Part shown: positions 53,812 to 63,173 of the stretch, one piece after another | Layout: each line of letters begins with the position of its first letter | Position numbering within the stretch: position 1 is the first letter of the stretch | DNA from: Lachnospiraceae bacterium | GTDB lineage: Bacteria > Bacillota > Clostridia > Lachnospirales > Lachnospiraceae | Assembly (NCBI GenBank): GCA_015057025.1 | Contig: SVFD01000003.1 | Coordinates: 1-64,000, forward strand | Direction: 5' to 3' | DNA length: 64,000 nucleotides | Program-made: the position numbers and the translations under genes | The notes under the pieces: model-generated | The model's input: only the letters and a program-made list of their open reading frames with translations | The model's database searches: none | Told to the model about the DNA's origin: nothing

Positions 53812-55560
53812 ATGCAAGAAAGAAATAAAACAAGACATCATCAGAAGATTTTTGTTTTTTTTATTGCCGTTTTGTTGTGCGTATGTGTTTTGACGGGACG
53901 CCTTAGTTATATCATGATTATAAAAGGTGAATATTATTCCGGCATGGCACAGGAATTACATGAAAGAGAACGCTATATTAAAGCGGCACGAGGAAGGATT
54001 TTAGATAGGAACGGAGTGATTATTGCAGATAATCGTGCCGTGTGTACGATTTCTGTGATTCATAATCAGATTGAGGATCCGGAAGAGGTCATAGAAGTTT
54101 TATGCAGAGAATTATCCTTGCCGGAGGAAACGGTTCGTGCCAGAGTGGAGAAACGTTCTTCTATAGAAAAAATTAAAAGTAATGTAGATAAGGAAATAGG
54201 TGACAGAATCCGTAATTATAATCTTCCGGGAGTTAAGGTTGATGAGGATTATAAAAGATATTATCCTTATGATGATATTGCATCCAAGGTGTTAGGATTT
54301 ACAGGGGCTGATAATCAGGGAATCATAGGTCTGGAAGTGAAATATGACGAAGAATTACAGGGGACTTCCGGCACGATCTTAACATTAACCGATGCGGCGG
54401 GCGTAGAGGTTGAGAATGCGGTTGAGAGTCGCATTGAACCCATAAAAGGAAATGATTTGCAAATCAGCATGGATATGAATATTCAGGAGTATGCCACCCA
54501 GCTTGCAAATCAGGCTTTGGCAAATAATGAAGCAGATGGAGTATCTATCATAGTAATGAATCCTAAGAATGGTGAATTGTATGCTATGGTAGATGCGCCG
54601 GAGTTTCAACTAAATAATCCGTATGATTTGAATCTTTTAACGGGAGAGGAAGAACCGACAGGGGAGGCATATCAGGATGCCTTAAATACAATGTGGCGAA
54701 ACGGATGTATCAACGACACATATGAGCCGGGTTCCACTTTTAAAATTATTACAACAGCTGCAGGCTTGGAAGAAGGAATTGTCAGTCCTGAGGATAGTTT
54801 TCATTGTCCGGGGTATATTATGGTAGAGGACAGAAGAATCCGCTGCCATAAAACAACAGGACACGGAAGTGAAACTTTTACTCAGGGAATCATGAACTCC
54901 TGTAACCCGGTATTTATTACTGTAGGCTTGCGCTTGGGAGTCAATCGTTTTGTTTATTATTTTGAACATTTTGGCTTGCTTAAAAGAACTGGTGTAGACT
55001 TACCGGGAGAGGCAGGAACCATTATGCACAACGCAGAAAATATGGGACCGGTGGAGTTGGCTACGGTATCTTTCGGACAGTCTTTTCAGATTACTCCCAT
55101 ACAGCTTGTGACAACTGTTTCCATGATTATTAACGGTGGTAACAGAGTAACCCCTCACTTTGGTTTGCGCACCTTGTCAGAGGATGGCAGTGTAGTGGAA
55201 GAATTTGTATATGAAACAGAAGAAGATTTGGTAAGCGAAGAAACATCGGAAACGGTGCAATATCTGTTGGAGCAGGTGGTTTCGGAAGGGACGGGGCGCA
55301 ACGGATATGTGGAAGGCTTTTCAGTAGGCGGTAAAACTGCAACCAGTCAGACCTTGCCCAGAGGCAGCGGAAAATACATAGCATCTTTTATCGGATTTGC
55401 ACCGGCAGACGACCCACAGGTGATTGCTTTGGTGGTAATACACAATCCGAAGGGAGTTTATTACGGAGGCACAATAGCTGCTCCGGTTGTGCGTCAATTA
55501 TTTGAAAATATACTTCCGTATTTGGAAGGAATGAACTATAATGAACAGCGGACATACTAA
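53812..55560 (+). CDS. class B penicillin-binding protein (SpoVD/FtsI-like) with KTA motif
   Basis: A 582-residue transpeptidase with a basic N-terminus, one membrane segment (about 13-34), the RGRILDRNGVIIADN signature of the class B N-domain and a transpeptidase domain. Motifs are S308-T-F-K and S363-C-N; the third motif reads K508-T-A (GGKTATSQ) rather than the usual KTG/KSG. No PASTA domain. It should cross-link division or sporulation peptidoglycan, alongside the preceding PBP, with which it is only about 30% alike by eye. The hairpin over its ribosome binding site suggests separate control from the first PBP. Confidence 0.9.
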   Translation: MQERNKTRHHQKIFVFFIAVLLCVCVLTGRLSYIMIIKGEYYSGMAQELHERERYIKAARGRILDRNGVIIADNRAVCTISVIHNQIEDPEEVIEVLCRELSLPEETVRARVEKRSSIEKIKSNVDKEIGDRIRNYNLPGVKVDEDYKRYYPYDDIASKVLGFTGADNQGIIGLEVKYDEELQGTSGTILTLTDAAGVEVENAVESRIEPIKGNDLQISMDMNIQEYATQLANQALANNEADGVSIIVMNPKNGELYAMVDAPEFQLNNPYDLNLLTGEEEPTGEAYQDALNTMWRNGCINDTYEPGSTFKIITTAAGLEEGIVSPEDSFHCPGYIMVEDRRIRCHKTTGHGSETFTQGIMNSCNPVFITVGLRLGVNRFVYYFEHFGLLKRTGVDLPGEAGTIMHNAENMGPVELATVSFGQSFQITPIQLVTTVSMIINGGNRVTPHFGLRTLSEDGSVVEEFVYETEEDLVSEETSETVQYLLEQVVSEGTGRNGYVEGFSVGGKTATSQTLPRGSGKYIASFIGFAPADDPQVIALVVIHNPKGVYYGGTIAAPVVRQLFENILPYLEGMNYNEQRTY

Positions 55561-55607
55561 AATATTTGCATATAAAAGAGATATGTCCATAGAAAGGAAC
55601 TTGGAAC

Positions 55608-56564
55608 ATGAAATATGATTTAATCATACCTGTCATTATTTCTTTTGCGGTAAGCGTTATTTTAGGACCCTTGGTGATTCCGTTTCTGCGTAAACTGAAG
55701 GTTGGGCAGACAGTACGTGATGACGGTCCTAAAACACATTTAAGCAAGTCGGGAACACCTACTATGGGTGGAATTCTTATTTTGATAGGTATTGTAGCGG
55801 CATCCGTTTTTTATATTAAAGATTATCCGAAGATTATACCGATTTTGTTTTTAACGTTGGGCTTTGGATTGGTAGGCTTTTTGGACGATTATATTAAGGT
55901 TGTGCTGAAACGTTCCATGGGACTTAGGGCATGGCAGAAGATGGGACTGCAGCTTTTGATTACCGGTATTTTTATCTTTTATATTACACGGTATACCGAT
56001 ATCAGTCTTGCCATGAAAGTACCTTTTATGCCGGATACCTATATTGATATGGGCTGGTTTACAATTCCTTTTATGTTTATTGTAATTATCGGAACGGATA
56101 CCGGAGCAAATTTTACAGATGGTCTTGATGGCTTGGCAAGTTCCGTAACTCTTATGATTGCTATGTTTTTTACAGTGGTTGCATTGGGAACGCAGAGCGG
56201 AATAGAACCCATTACCTGTGCGGTAGTAGGTGCTTTGTTAGGATTTCTCCTCTTTAATGTACATCCGGCCAGCGTTTTTATGGGAGATACAGGTTCGTTG
56301 GCGTTGGGCGGTTTTGTTGCAGCAACGGCATACGTTCTGCAAATGCCTTTATTCCTTGTAATTGTTGCATGTATTTACGTAGCGGAAGTTCTTTCTGTTA
56401 TCCTGCAGGTTGGCTATTTTAAGATTACAAAGGGAAAAAGATTATTTAAAATGGCTCCCATACACCATCATTTTGAGTTGTGTGGTTGGAAAGAAACCAA
56501 AATTGTTGCGGTATTTTCTATCGTAACGGCAATCGCATGCCTGATTGCGTTAATGGGAGTGTAA
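55608..56564 (+). CDS. mraY: phospho-N-acetylmuramoyl-pentapeptide transferase MraY
   Basis: A 318-residue enzyme with ten membrane segments that makes lipid I by moving phospho-MurNAc-pentapeptide to undecaprenyl phosphate. Motifs are KSGTPTMGG, FLDDYIKV (Mg-binding Asp pair), NFTDGLDG and MAPIHHHFEL. The length is standard for Gram-positive MraY. GGAAC lies upstream of ATG 55608; murD follows 26 bases later. Confidence 0.97.
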   Translation: MKYDLIIPVIISFAVSVILGPLVIPFLRKLKVGQTVRDDGPKTHLSKSGTPTMGGILILIGIVAASVFYIKDYPKIIPILFLTLGFGLVGFLDDYIKVVLKRSMGLRAWQKMGLQLLITGIFIFYITRYTDISLAMKVPFMPDTYIDMGWFTIPFMFIVIIGTDTGANFTDGLDGLASSVTLMIAMFFTVVALGTQSGIEPITCAVVGALLGFLLFNVHPASVFMGDTGSLALGGFVAATAYVLQMPLFLVIVACIYVAEVLSVILQVGYFKITKGKRLFKMAPIHHHFELCGWKETKIVAVFSIVTAIACLIALMGV

Positions 56565-56590
56565 AATACGGATAAAAGGATTGGTTTGAT

Positions 56591-57964
56591 ATGAAAGGTC
56601 AGATTAATTTTGCAAATAAAAAAATATTGGTAGCAGGTGCCGGAATCAGCGGTATCGCAGCGTATGATTTATTAAAAAAACTCGGTGCAAAACCGACTCT
56701 TTATGATGCAAAGGAAGATTTGGATAAGCAAGCTTTGGGAGCAAAGACAGCGGATGGCGTTCAGACTTCTATTCTTTTAGGTGAAGTCAGTAATGAGGTA
56801 TTAGATAGTTATGATTTGCTTGTGGCAAGTCCCGGTGTTCCTACGGATATGGGGTTGCCGAAATACTTCTATAATGCGGGCAAACCTGTGATTGGAGAGA
56901 TTGAATTGGCTTATCAGGCCGGTAAAGGCAATATCATTGCCATTACGGGAACTAATGGTAAAACTACGACTACTGCATTGACCGGTGAAATCACAAGAAA
57001 GTATTACGGCGAAAGTTTTGTGGTCGGAAACATCGGAATTCCATATACAAAAGTAGCATCAGATACCAAGGATGATTCTGTTATTGTGGCGGAAATCAGT
57101 AGTTTTCAGTTGGAGACGGCGGTGGAATTTCATCCGAAGGTAAGTGCGGTGCTTAATATAACACCGGACCATTTAAATCGTCATCATACCATGGAGAATT
57201 ACATAGCTGTAAAGGCATCCATTACCAAGAATCAGACAGAAGAGGATTATGTTGTTTTAAATTATGAAGATAAAGAAACCAGAGAAATTGCAAAACAGGT
57301 AAAATCGAAGGTTTTGTTTTTCTCATCTGAAAGAGAACTGGCAGAAGGGTGCTTTTTAAAGGACGAAGATATCTGGTATGCAGATGAAAATGGTCCCAGA
57401 AGATTGATGAATATTCATGAAATGAAGCTCTTAGGAAAGCATAATGTGGAAAATGTCATGGCGGCAATCTGTATGTGTTATGCTTACGGCATCCCTATGG
57501 ACAGCATATTGACTTCGGTCAAAGAGTTCACAGCAGTGGAACACCGTATTGAATATGTGGCAACCAAGAATGGTGTGGACTATTACAATGATTCTAAGGG
57601 AACCAATCCCGACGCGGCAATTAAAGGAATTCAGGCAATGAATAAGCCTACGGTTCTAATCGGAGGCGGTTATGATAAGGACAGCACTTACGATGAGTGG
57701 ATTGAGGCTTTTGACAACAAGGTAAAAGCATTGGTACTTATCGGTCAAACTGCAGATAAAATTGAAGAGTGTGCCCGCAAGCACGGTTTTGAAAAAATTT
57801 ATAAGGAAGACAGTCTTGAGAATGCTGTGAGCACTTGTGCCCGATTAGCAGTATCGGGAGACGCGGTACTTTTATCGCCGGCATGTGCAAGCTGGGGAAT
57901 GTTTCCTAATTACGAAGTGCGTGGACGAATCTTTAAAGAACTTGTAAACAAAATTCCTGAATAG
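56591..57964 (+). CDS. murD: UDP-MurNAc-L-alanine:D-glutamate ligase MurD
   Basis: A 457-residue Mur ligase adding D-Glu. The N-terminal Rossmann domain has VAGAGISGIAAYDLL; the ATP loop is ITGTNGKTTTTAL. EISSFQLE, NITPDHLNRH and EHRIEYV (hinge into the C-terminal domain), and NPDAAIKGI are as expected. The gene directly follows mraY. murE, murF and murG, usually nearby, are not in this cluster. Confidence 0.96.
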   Translation: MKGQINFANKKILVAGAGISGIAAYDLLKKLGAKPTLYDAKEDLDKQALGAKTADGVQTSILLGEVSNEVLDSYDLLVASPGVPTDMGLPKYFYNAGKPVIGEIELAYQAGKGNIIAITGTNGKTTTTALTGEITRKYYGESFVVGNIGIPYTKVASDTKDDSVIVAEISSFQLETAVEFHPKVSAVLNITPDHLNRHHTMENYIAVKASITKNQTEEDYVVLNYEDKETREIAKQVKSKVLFFSSERELAEGCFLKDEDIWYADENGPRRLMNIHEMKLLGKHNVENVMAAICMCYAYGIPMDSILTSVKEFTAVEHRIEYVATKNGVDYYNDSKGTNPDAAIKGIQAMNKPTVLIGGGYDKDSTYDEWIEAFDNKVKALVLIGQTADKIEECARKHGFEKIYKEDSLENAVSTCARLAVSGDAVLLSPACASWGMFPNYEVRGRIFKELVNKIPE

Positions 57965-58008
57965 AAAAGTAATCGGACAGAAACAGCGTATTATGAAAAG
58001 GAGCCATT

Positions 58009-59181
58009 ATGGATTTTATCAGAAGAGTAGCACATAACCGAAAAAAAGATGAAAGTTTTTTTGACTACACTTTATTGTTTGTGGTTCTTTTTCTTGTGGG
58101 ATTTGGGTTGATTATGATTTATTCTGCCAGCTCTTATGAGGCAAATTTGGATTTTAACGATCCTGCATATTACTTGAAAAGACAGGCGATTGCAGCGGCC
58201 TTGGGTTTGATTGCAATGGTTGCCGTATCTTTTGTGCCTACAGAATTGTTTTCTAAGTTTTCAACCTTGTATTATATTATTGCCTTGGTTGGTATTTTTC
58301 TGTTACTTACTCCCTTAGGTATTGAAGCAAATGGTGCCACCAGATGGTTAAAAACCGGTGTCGGTTTTAATGTACAGCCAGCAGAAATTGCAAAGCTTTG
58401 TATGATTCTTTTTCTTGCCAATGTCATTTGTAAAATGGGTAAAAGTTTAAAGACATGGAAAGGATTTGGAGTAGCACTTGCATTCCCGATTCCTATCTGC
58501 CTTGCAGTTTGGTTAATCAGTAATAACTTAAGTAGTGCCATTATTATTTTTGCAATTGCATATTTAATGATTTTTGTTGCGAGTCCTGATTATAAAAAGA
58601 TTTTGATTGTAACCGGCGGCGGTTTGGCGGCAGTAGTAATACTGGTTACATGTATTTATTTCTTTGTAGAACCGACTACGGAGAATTTCCGTTTTGCCCG
58701 TATTCTTGCATGGTTCCATCCGGAGGCTTATGCGCAGGATGAAGGTTTCCAGACATTGCAGTCATTGTATGCTATTGGCTCCGGTGGCGTTTTTGGCAAG
58801 GGCCTTGGTAAAAGTATGCAGAAGTTAAGCTATATTCCCGAAGCACAGAATGATATGATTTTTTCTATTCTTTGTGAAGAATTGGGACTTTTTGGCGCGT
58901 TTTCCATTATGCTTTTGTTTGTTATTCTGATTTGGCGATGCATGGTAATTGCCAATAATGCAAAAGATTTATATAGTGCGCTTTTGGTAGTAGGTGTTAT
59001 GGGACATTTTGCAATTCAGGTACTTTTAAATATTGCCGTTGTTACCAACACCATTCCCAATACGGGTATTTCGCTTCCGTTTATCAGTTATGGTGGTTCT
59101 TCCATTCTGTTTTTAATGATTGAAATAGGTATAGTTTTAGGAGTTGGGCGCAGTATTAAATTGAAGGACGGACGGTCATGA
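58009..59181 (+). CDS. ftsW: SEDS-family septal peptidoglycan polymerase FtsW
   Basis: A 390-residue membrane protein with ten segments. Landmarks are GFGLIMIYSASS in segment one, NVQPAEIAKLCMILFLAN, the long extracellular loop (RILAWFHPEAYAQDEGFQTLQSLYAIGSGG region) and ISLPFISYGGSS near the end. SEDS proteins polymerise lipid II with a partner class B PBP, two of which are encoded upstream. The stop overlaps the ftsQ start by 4 bases. No murG lies between, unlike many relatives. Confidence 0.95.
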   Translation: MDFIRRVAHNRKKDESFFDYTLLFVVLFLVGFGLIMIYSASSYEANLDFNDPAYYLKRQAIAAALGLIAMVAVSFVPTELFSKFSTLYYIIALVGIFLLLTPLGIEANGATRWLKTGVGFNVQPAEIAKLCMILFLANVICKMGKSLKTWKGFGVALAFPIPICLAVWLISNNLSSAIIIFAIAYLMIFVASPDYKKILIVTGGGLAAVVILVTCIYFFVEPTTENFRFARILAWFHPEAYAQDEGFQTLQSLYAIGSGGVFGKGLGKSMQKLSYIPEAQNDMIFSILCEELGLFGAFSIMLLFVILIWRCMVIANNAKDLYSALLVVGVMGHFAIQVLLNIAVVTNTIPNTGISLPFISYGGSSILFLMIEIGIVLGVGRSIKLKDGRS

Positions 59182-59936
59182 GTAAGGAAAAAAAACGGAA
59201 ACTTAATATGACAGGAAAAAGCGGCTTGATTATTAAGTGTGCTTTAATTGGTTGCGTTCTCGCGCTTCTTGCGGGAGGTATAGTGTGGTTTTTGGAAAGT
59301 CATCACATTACGGCTGTGGTGGTAGAAGGAAATGCACATTATACAACAGAGCAGATTAAAGAAATTGTAATGGATAGTAAATTTAGTGATAATTCTATCT
59401 TTTTGTCCATGCAATATCATAATAAAAGTATTACAGATATTCCGTTTGTTGAACGTATTGATGTTTCCGTAGTGGACAAGCATACTGTTAAAATTACCGT
59501 ATATGAAAAAGCACTTGCGGGTTACGTGCAGTATCTTGGAAGTTATATGTATTTTGATAAAGACGGAATTATTGTAGAAAGTTCTAATATTTTAACACCG
59601 GGAATTCCTGAAGTGTCAGGACTGCAGTTTAATCATGTGGTATTACACGAAATGCTTCCGGTGGAAAATGAGAATATTTTTCAAGAAATATTAAATATTA
59701 CAAATCTTTTAAATAAGCATAGTTTATCTGCAACCAAGATTCATTTTGATGCCTTTTATAATATTACATTGTATTTTGGTGATGTAAGGGTTGTGTTGGG
59801 CGAAGATGCGGACCTTGACCAGATTATTATGCGTCTGACGGGAATCCTGCCGCATTTGGAGGGGAAAAGCGGTGTTTTACATATGGAAACCTTCTCGGAA
59901 GGTAATAAAGACATTACATTCGAAGAGGATATATAG
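59178..59936 (+). CDS. ftsQ: division protein FtsQ/DivIB
   Basis: A 252-residue single-pass protein with a basic N-terminus, one membrane segment (about 14-37) and a POTRA domain starting HITAVVVEGNAHYTTEQIKEIV. Then SVVDKHTVKITVYEKALAGYV and a beta domain to about 240. It bridges the FtsL/DivIC complex to the septal synthase. It starts inside the ftsW stop (ATGA) and so is translationally coupled. Confidence 0.93.
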   Translation: MSKEKKRKLNMTGKSGLIIKCALIGCVLALLAGGIVWFLESHHITAVVVEGNAHYTTEQIKEIVMDSKFSDNSIFLSMQYHNKSITDIPFVERIDVSVVDKHTVKITVYEKALAGYVQYLGSYMYFDKDGIIVESSNILTPGIPEVSGLQFNHVVLHEMLPVENENIFQEILNITNLLNKHSLSATKIHFDAFYNITLYFGDVRVVLGEDADLDQIIMRLTGILPHLEGKSGVLHMETFSEGNKDITFEEDI

Positions 59937-60007
59937 CGGATTGTTTCCCAGTGGCGGTAAGAAAAGAAAAAAGTCATAGAAAACTTAATGAAATTGTAAA
60001 AAATATA

Positions 60008-60036
60008 TTGATAAAATCCAAAAAAAATTATATCAT
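60008..60036 (+). promoter_or_regulatory. ftsZ: promoter of ftsZ
   Basis: TTGATA (60008-60013) and TATCAT (60031-60036) have a 17-base spacer, giving a leader of about 105 bases. ftsZ can thus be made independently of the dcw operon. Confidence 0.65.
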
Positions 60037-60062
60037 TATGGATATGAGTATAAAAATGGACA

Positions 60063-60082
60063 GAGAATGCCGTTCGCATTTT
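60063..60082 (+). other. ftsZ leader hairpin (possible attenuator)
   Basis: GAGAATGC (60063-60070) can pair with GCATTTTT (60076-60083) through six Watson-Crick and two G-U pairs around a CGTTC loop, ending in T-rich sequence. It is weak and could be a leaky attenuator or nothing. Confidence 0.3.
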
Positions 60083-60147
60083 TGTGATAGATTTGATGTT
60101 TGTTTATACGTGTAAATGGAAAAAGGAATATTAAGGAGGAAAAGACC

Positions 60148-61368
60148 TTGCTTGAAATCAGAACCAATGATGCAAATGCTGCTGCAAGAATAATTGTTGT
60201 GGGCGTTGGCGGCGCAGGAAATAATGCGGTTAATAGAATGATTAATGAAAATATTACCGGTGTGGAATTTATCGGTATTAATACAGATAGACAGGATTTA
60301 CAGCTTTGTAAGGCACCTAAGTTAATCCAGATCGGTGAGAAGCTTACTAAAGGTCTTGGTGCAGGTGCTAAGCCGGAAATCGGTGAAGCCGCAGCTGTAG
60401 AAAGCAGAGAAGAAATTGCAACTGCAATGCAGGGTGCAGATATGGTTTTCGTTACCTGTGGTATGGGTGGCGGTACAGGAACCGGTGCGGCTCCTATCGT
60501 TGCTGAACTTTCCAAGAGCATGGGTATCCTTACTGTTGGTGTTGTAACAAAGCCTTTCCGTTTCGAAGCAAAGAGTCGTATGATGAATGCAGAAGCCGGA
60601 ATTGAACGCTTGAAAGAGAATGTAGATACATTAATTGTAATTCCCAATGAGAAGCTTCTTCAGATTGTGGACAAGAAGACTACAATGCCTGATGCACTTA
60701 AGAAAGCAGATGAAGTTTTACAGCAGGCAGTTTCCGGTATTACAGACTTAATCAATATTCCTTCTGTTATTAACCTTGACTTTGCCGATGTTCAGACCGT
60801 TATGACTAATAAGGGTATTGCGCATATCGGTATCGGTTTTGGTAAGGGCGAAGATAAGGCACTTGATGCAATTAAGATGGCGGTAGAAAGTCCTTTACTT
60901 GAGACAACCATTGAAGGTGCTACCGATGTTATTATTAATGTTTCCGGCGATATTTCATTAATTGATGCAAATACTGCTGCAAGCTATGTACAGGAAATGA
61001 CAGGTGACCAGGTAAATATTATCTTTGGTGCTACATATAGTGCAGAAGAAGCGGATGTATGTAAGATTACAGTGATTGCAACCGGTATCTTTACACAGAC
61101 AAATCCTGCAATGAAGTATACACCGCCTACATTCCAGCCGTATAAGCCGCAGATGAATGGCATGAGTCCTATGCAGAAACAGGCAACACCTGTTGTAGCA
61201 AGACCTCTTGGACATACACAGGGATTTGCTCCTGTAGGTGCGCAGCCTACTGCAACTCCTGTAGCTAAGCCGGCAACTAAGCCTATTACTCCGGCGAAAC
61301 CCAAGGAATTAAGAAGCAACGTGGAAGAGAAGACAATTGTGATCCCTGAGTTTTTGAAGAATAAGTAA
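60148..61368 (+). CDS. ftsZ: tubulin-like division GTPase FtsZ
   Basis: A 406-residue GTPase forming the Z-ring. Motifs are [33 protein letters not shown] (tubulin signature) and [14 protein letters not shown], with NLDFADV in the T7 loop. A Pro/Ala-rich linker (about 325-390) ends in the [10 protein letters not shown] tail that contacts partners. The start is TTG 60148, 8 bases after AAGGAGG; the longer frame from 60100 includes the ribosome binding site. No ftsA precedes it, which is normal in Lachnospiraceae. Confidence 0.97.
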   Translation: MLEIRTNDANAAARIIVVGVGGAGNNAVNRMINENITGVEFIGINTDRQDLQLCKAPKLIQIGEKLTKGLGAGAKPEIGEAAAVESREEIATAMQGADMVFVTCGMGGGTGTGAAPIVAELSKSMGILTVGVVTKPFRFEAKSRMMNAEAGIERLKENVDTLIVIPNEKLLQIVDKKTTMPDALKKADEVLQQAVSGITDLINIPSVINLDFADVQTVMTNKGIAHIGIGFGKGEDKALDAIKMAVESPLLETTIEGATDVIINVSGDISLIDANTAASYVQEMTGDQVNIIFGATYSAEEADVCKITVIATGIFTQTNPAMKYTPPTFQPYKPQMNGMSPMQKQATPVVARPLGHTQGFAPVGAQPTATPVAKPATKPITPAKPKELRSNVEEKTIVIPEFLKNK

Positions 61369-61372
61369 AAAT

Positions 61373-61413
61373 AAGCAATTTTCAACCCCTTTTACATTTA
61401 CGTAAAAGGGGTT
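61373..61413 (+). repeat. repeated hairpin, copy 1 (also terminator of ftsZ)
   Basis: A 41-base element matching copy 2 (63071-63111) at 39 positions. Both contain AACCCCTTTTAC and GTAAAAGGGGTT arms around a short loop and share the flanking AAGCAATTTT. The U-run afterwards is modest (TTATTG), but the A/U-rich left arm makes it a plausible bidirectional terminator. Confidence 0.8.
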
Positions 61414-61439
61414 TATTGTACGAAGAGGAGAATTTGTTT

Positions 61440-63047
61440 ATGAAGGTTAATTTAAGAACAACCATAGGCCTGTTGCTTACTGCAGGATTATGTGCTCTTT
61501 ATGCAACACTTCCGTTCATAGGTGCAGTTTCCTTGGTAAATGTAGCAGTCAGATTGTTGGTTTTTTTTCCGCTTTTTATTGTAATAATTTTTGTTTTATA
61601 TAAAATATTTCCGACGTTAATCACAAAACTGCATTGTCCTAAAATAGAGAAATTGCTGTACGATTCCTGGTCGGACCATCGTTTTGTAATGATATTATGG
61701 GCAATTTTGCTTGTATGCTGGACGCCCACATATCTTGCGTATTTTCCGGGAATCTTTGGATATGATGCACCGAATCAAATGCAACAAATTCTGGGATTGA
61801 TTCCGATTTCAGCACATCACCCTCTTACGCATACTGCTATTCTTGGCGTGTTTCTGGAAGGCGGTAAGTTATTGTTTGGAGATTATAACAGTGGAGTTGC
61901 GGCGTTTTGTCTGATGCAGGGAATTGCAGTGACGGGAAGCATTGCATATGCTTTTTTACTTATGAAAATGAAAAAAACGCCGTTCCCCATTATGATAGTT
62001 TGCTTTTTGGGATGTGTTTTTCATCCTCTGTTACAGGTATTGGCATTCAATACCACCAAAGATATATTGTTTGGTGTGGTTTTTCTTCATTTTACAATAC
62101 GTTGCTATCTGTGGCTGACGAAACAAGAGGAAAAAACAAAAAAAGATATGTTTTGGCTCATATTCTGGGGCATCATGACATGTCTTTTACGTAATCAGGG
62201 GAAATATATTGTTTTGGTATTGTTGGTTTTATGCCTTTTGATATGCAGAAAAGAACGAAAATTCTTCATTTCTCTTGGTACGGTGGTGATTATCAGTCAG
62301 TTGTTTTTTACAATTAGTACCAATGTGTTTGGAGTGGTGAAAACAGATGTAAGAGAGATGCTTAGTATTCCCATACAGCAGATGGCCTTTGTTTGTTCAC
62401 AACATATGGAAGATGGCGATGTTAATATCACGCAGGAGGAATTTGATAAGTTTACAATGTTGGTTGATGTAGAGCATATTCCAAATTACAGTCAGGAAAC
62501 CGCGGACCCTATTAAAAATAACTTTAAGACTGAAGTTATGAAGCAGGATTTATGGGGATATTTGAAGCTATACTTTTCAGTAGGATTAAAAAATCCGGGC
62601 TATTATTTAATGGCAATACGTAATATGATATATCCGTATTGGAATATGCCCATGAATCAATATGTTTTCTTAACTGTAGAAAATACATTTCCTCATTTAT
62701 CAACGGAATGGGGAATTGAGCAAACCTCTATATTGCCTCAATACAAAGAATTTTTGACGAAATGTCTGTTTTACACTATGGCAAAGCAAAAGGTTGTTAT
62801 TCTGAGATTTATACAACCCGGAGTATGCATATGGATGATGACGGCATTGTTAGGAATTTCCATTATACAAAACAATAAAGCAGGTCTTGTTGCGGCATTA
62901 ACACTTTTCCTGTTTTTTGGAACTTTGTTGCTTGGACCTATTGCATTATTAAGATATATATATCCGTTAGCTCTTGCTTCACCGGTGATTATTGCATCAT
63001 TGTGTAATGTTTTGGAAGAGAGTAAGATGCAATCTGATAAAAAATAA
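61440..63047 (+). CDS. polytopic membrane protein, DUF6020-like
   Basis: A 535-residue integral membrane protein with about eleven hydrophobic segments and one large extracellular loop (about 300-400). Near residue 100 it has the DUF6020 signature PGIFGYDAPNQ, followed by SAHHPLTHTAILG, which resembles lipid-linked-sugar transferases of the GT-C type with an early acidic/His loop. It may add a sugar to a surface glycan. The start is ATG 61440 with GAGGAG 9 bases upstream; TTG 61416 is not convincing. It is isolated between two copies of the same hairpin. Confidence 0.75.
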   Translation: MKVNLRTTIGLLLTAGLCALYATLPFIGAVSLVNVAVRLLVFFPLFIVIIFVLYKIFPTLITKLHCPKIEKLLYDSWSDHRFVMILWAILLVCWTPTYLAYFPGIFGYDAPNQMQQILGLIPISAHHPLTHTAILGVFLEGGKLLFGDYNSGVAAFCLMQGIAVTGSIAYAFLLMKMKKTPFPIMIVCFLGCVFHPLLQVLAFNTTKDILFGVVFLHFTIRCYLWLTKQEEKTKKDMFWLIFWGIMTCLLRNQGKYIVLVLLVLCLLICRKERKFFISLGTVVIISQLFFTISTNVFGVVKTDVREMLSIPIQQMAFVCSQHMEDGDVNITQEEFDKFTMLVDVEHIPNYSQETADPIKNNFKTEVMKQDLWGYLKLYFSVGLKNPGYYLMAIRNMIYPYWNMPMNQYVFLTVENTFPHLSTEWGIEQTSILPQYKEFLTKCLFYTMAKQKVVILRFIQPGVCIWMMTALLGISIIQNNKAGLVAALTLFLFFGTLLLGPIALLRYIYPLALASPVIIASLCNVLEESKMQSDKK

Positions 63048-63070
63048 AATATAAATTGTAGAATAGATAG

Positions 63071-63111
63071 AAGCAATTTTGAACCCCTTTTACACTTACG
63101 TAAAAGGGGTT
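63071..63111 (+). repeat. repeated hairpin, copy 2 (terminator after the DUF6020-like gene)
   Basis: Differs from copy 1 at two bases only (C to G before the stem, T to C in the loop). The stem is followed by TGATTTTT. Together the two copies bracket one gene. Confidence 0.8.
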
Positions 63112-63173
63112 GATTTTTAGATATAGGTACATTATTATATTCGTGTAAAAATTTATGTGTAAAGAGGAAACAA

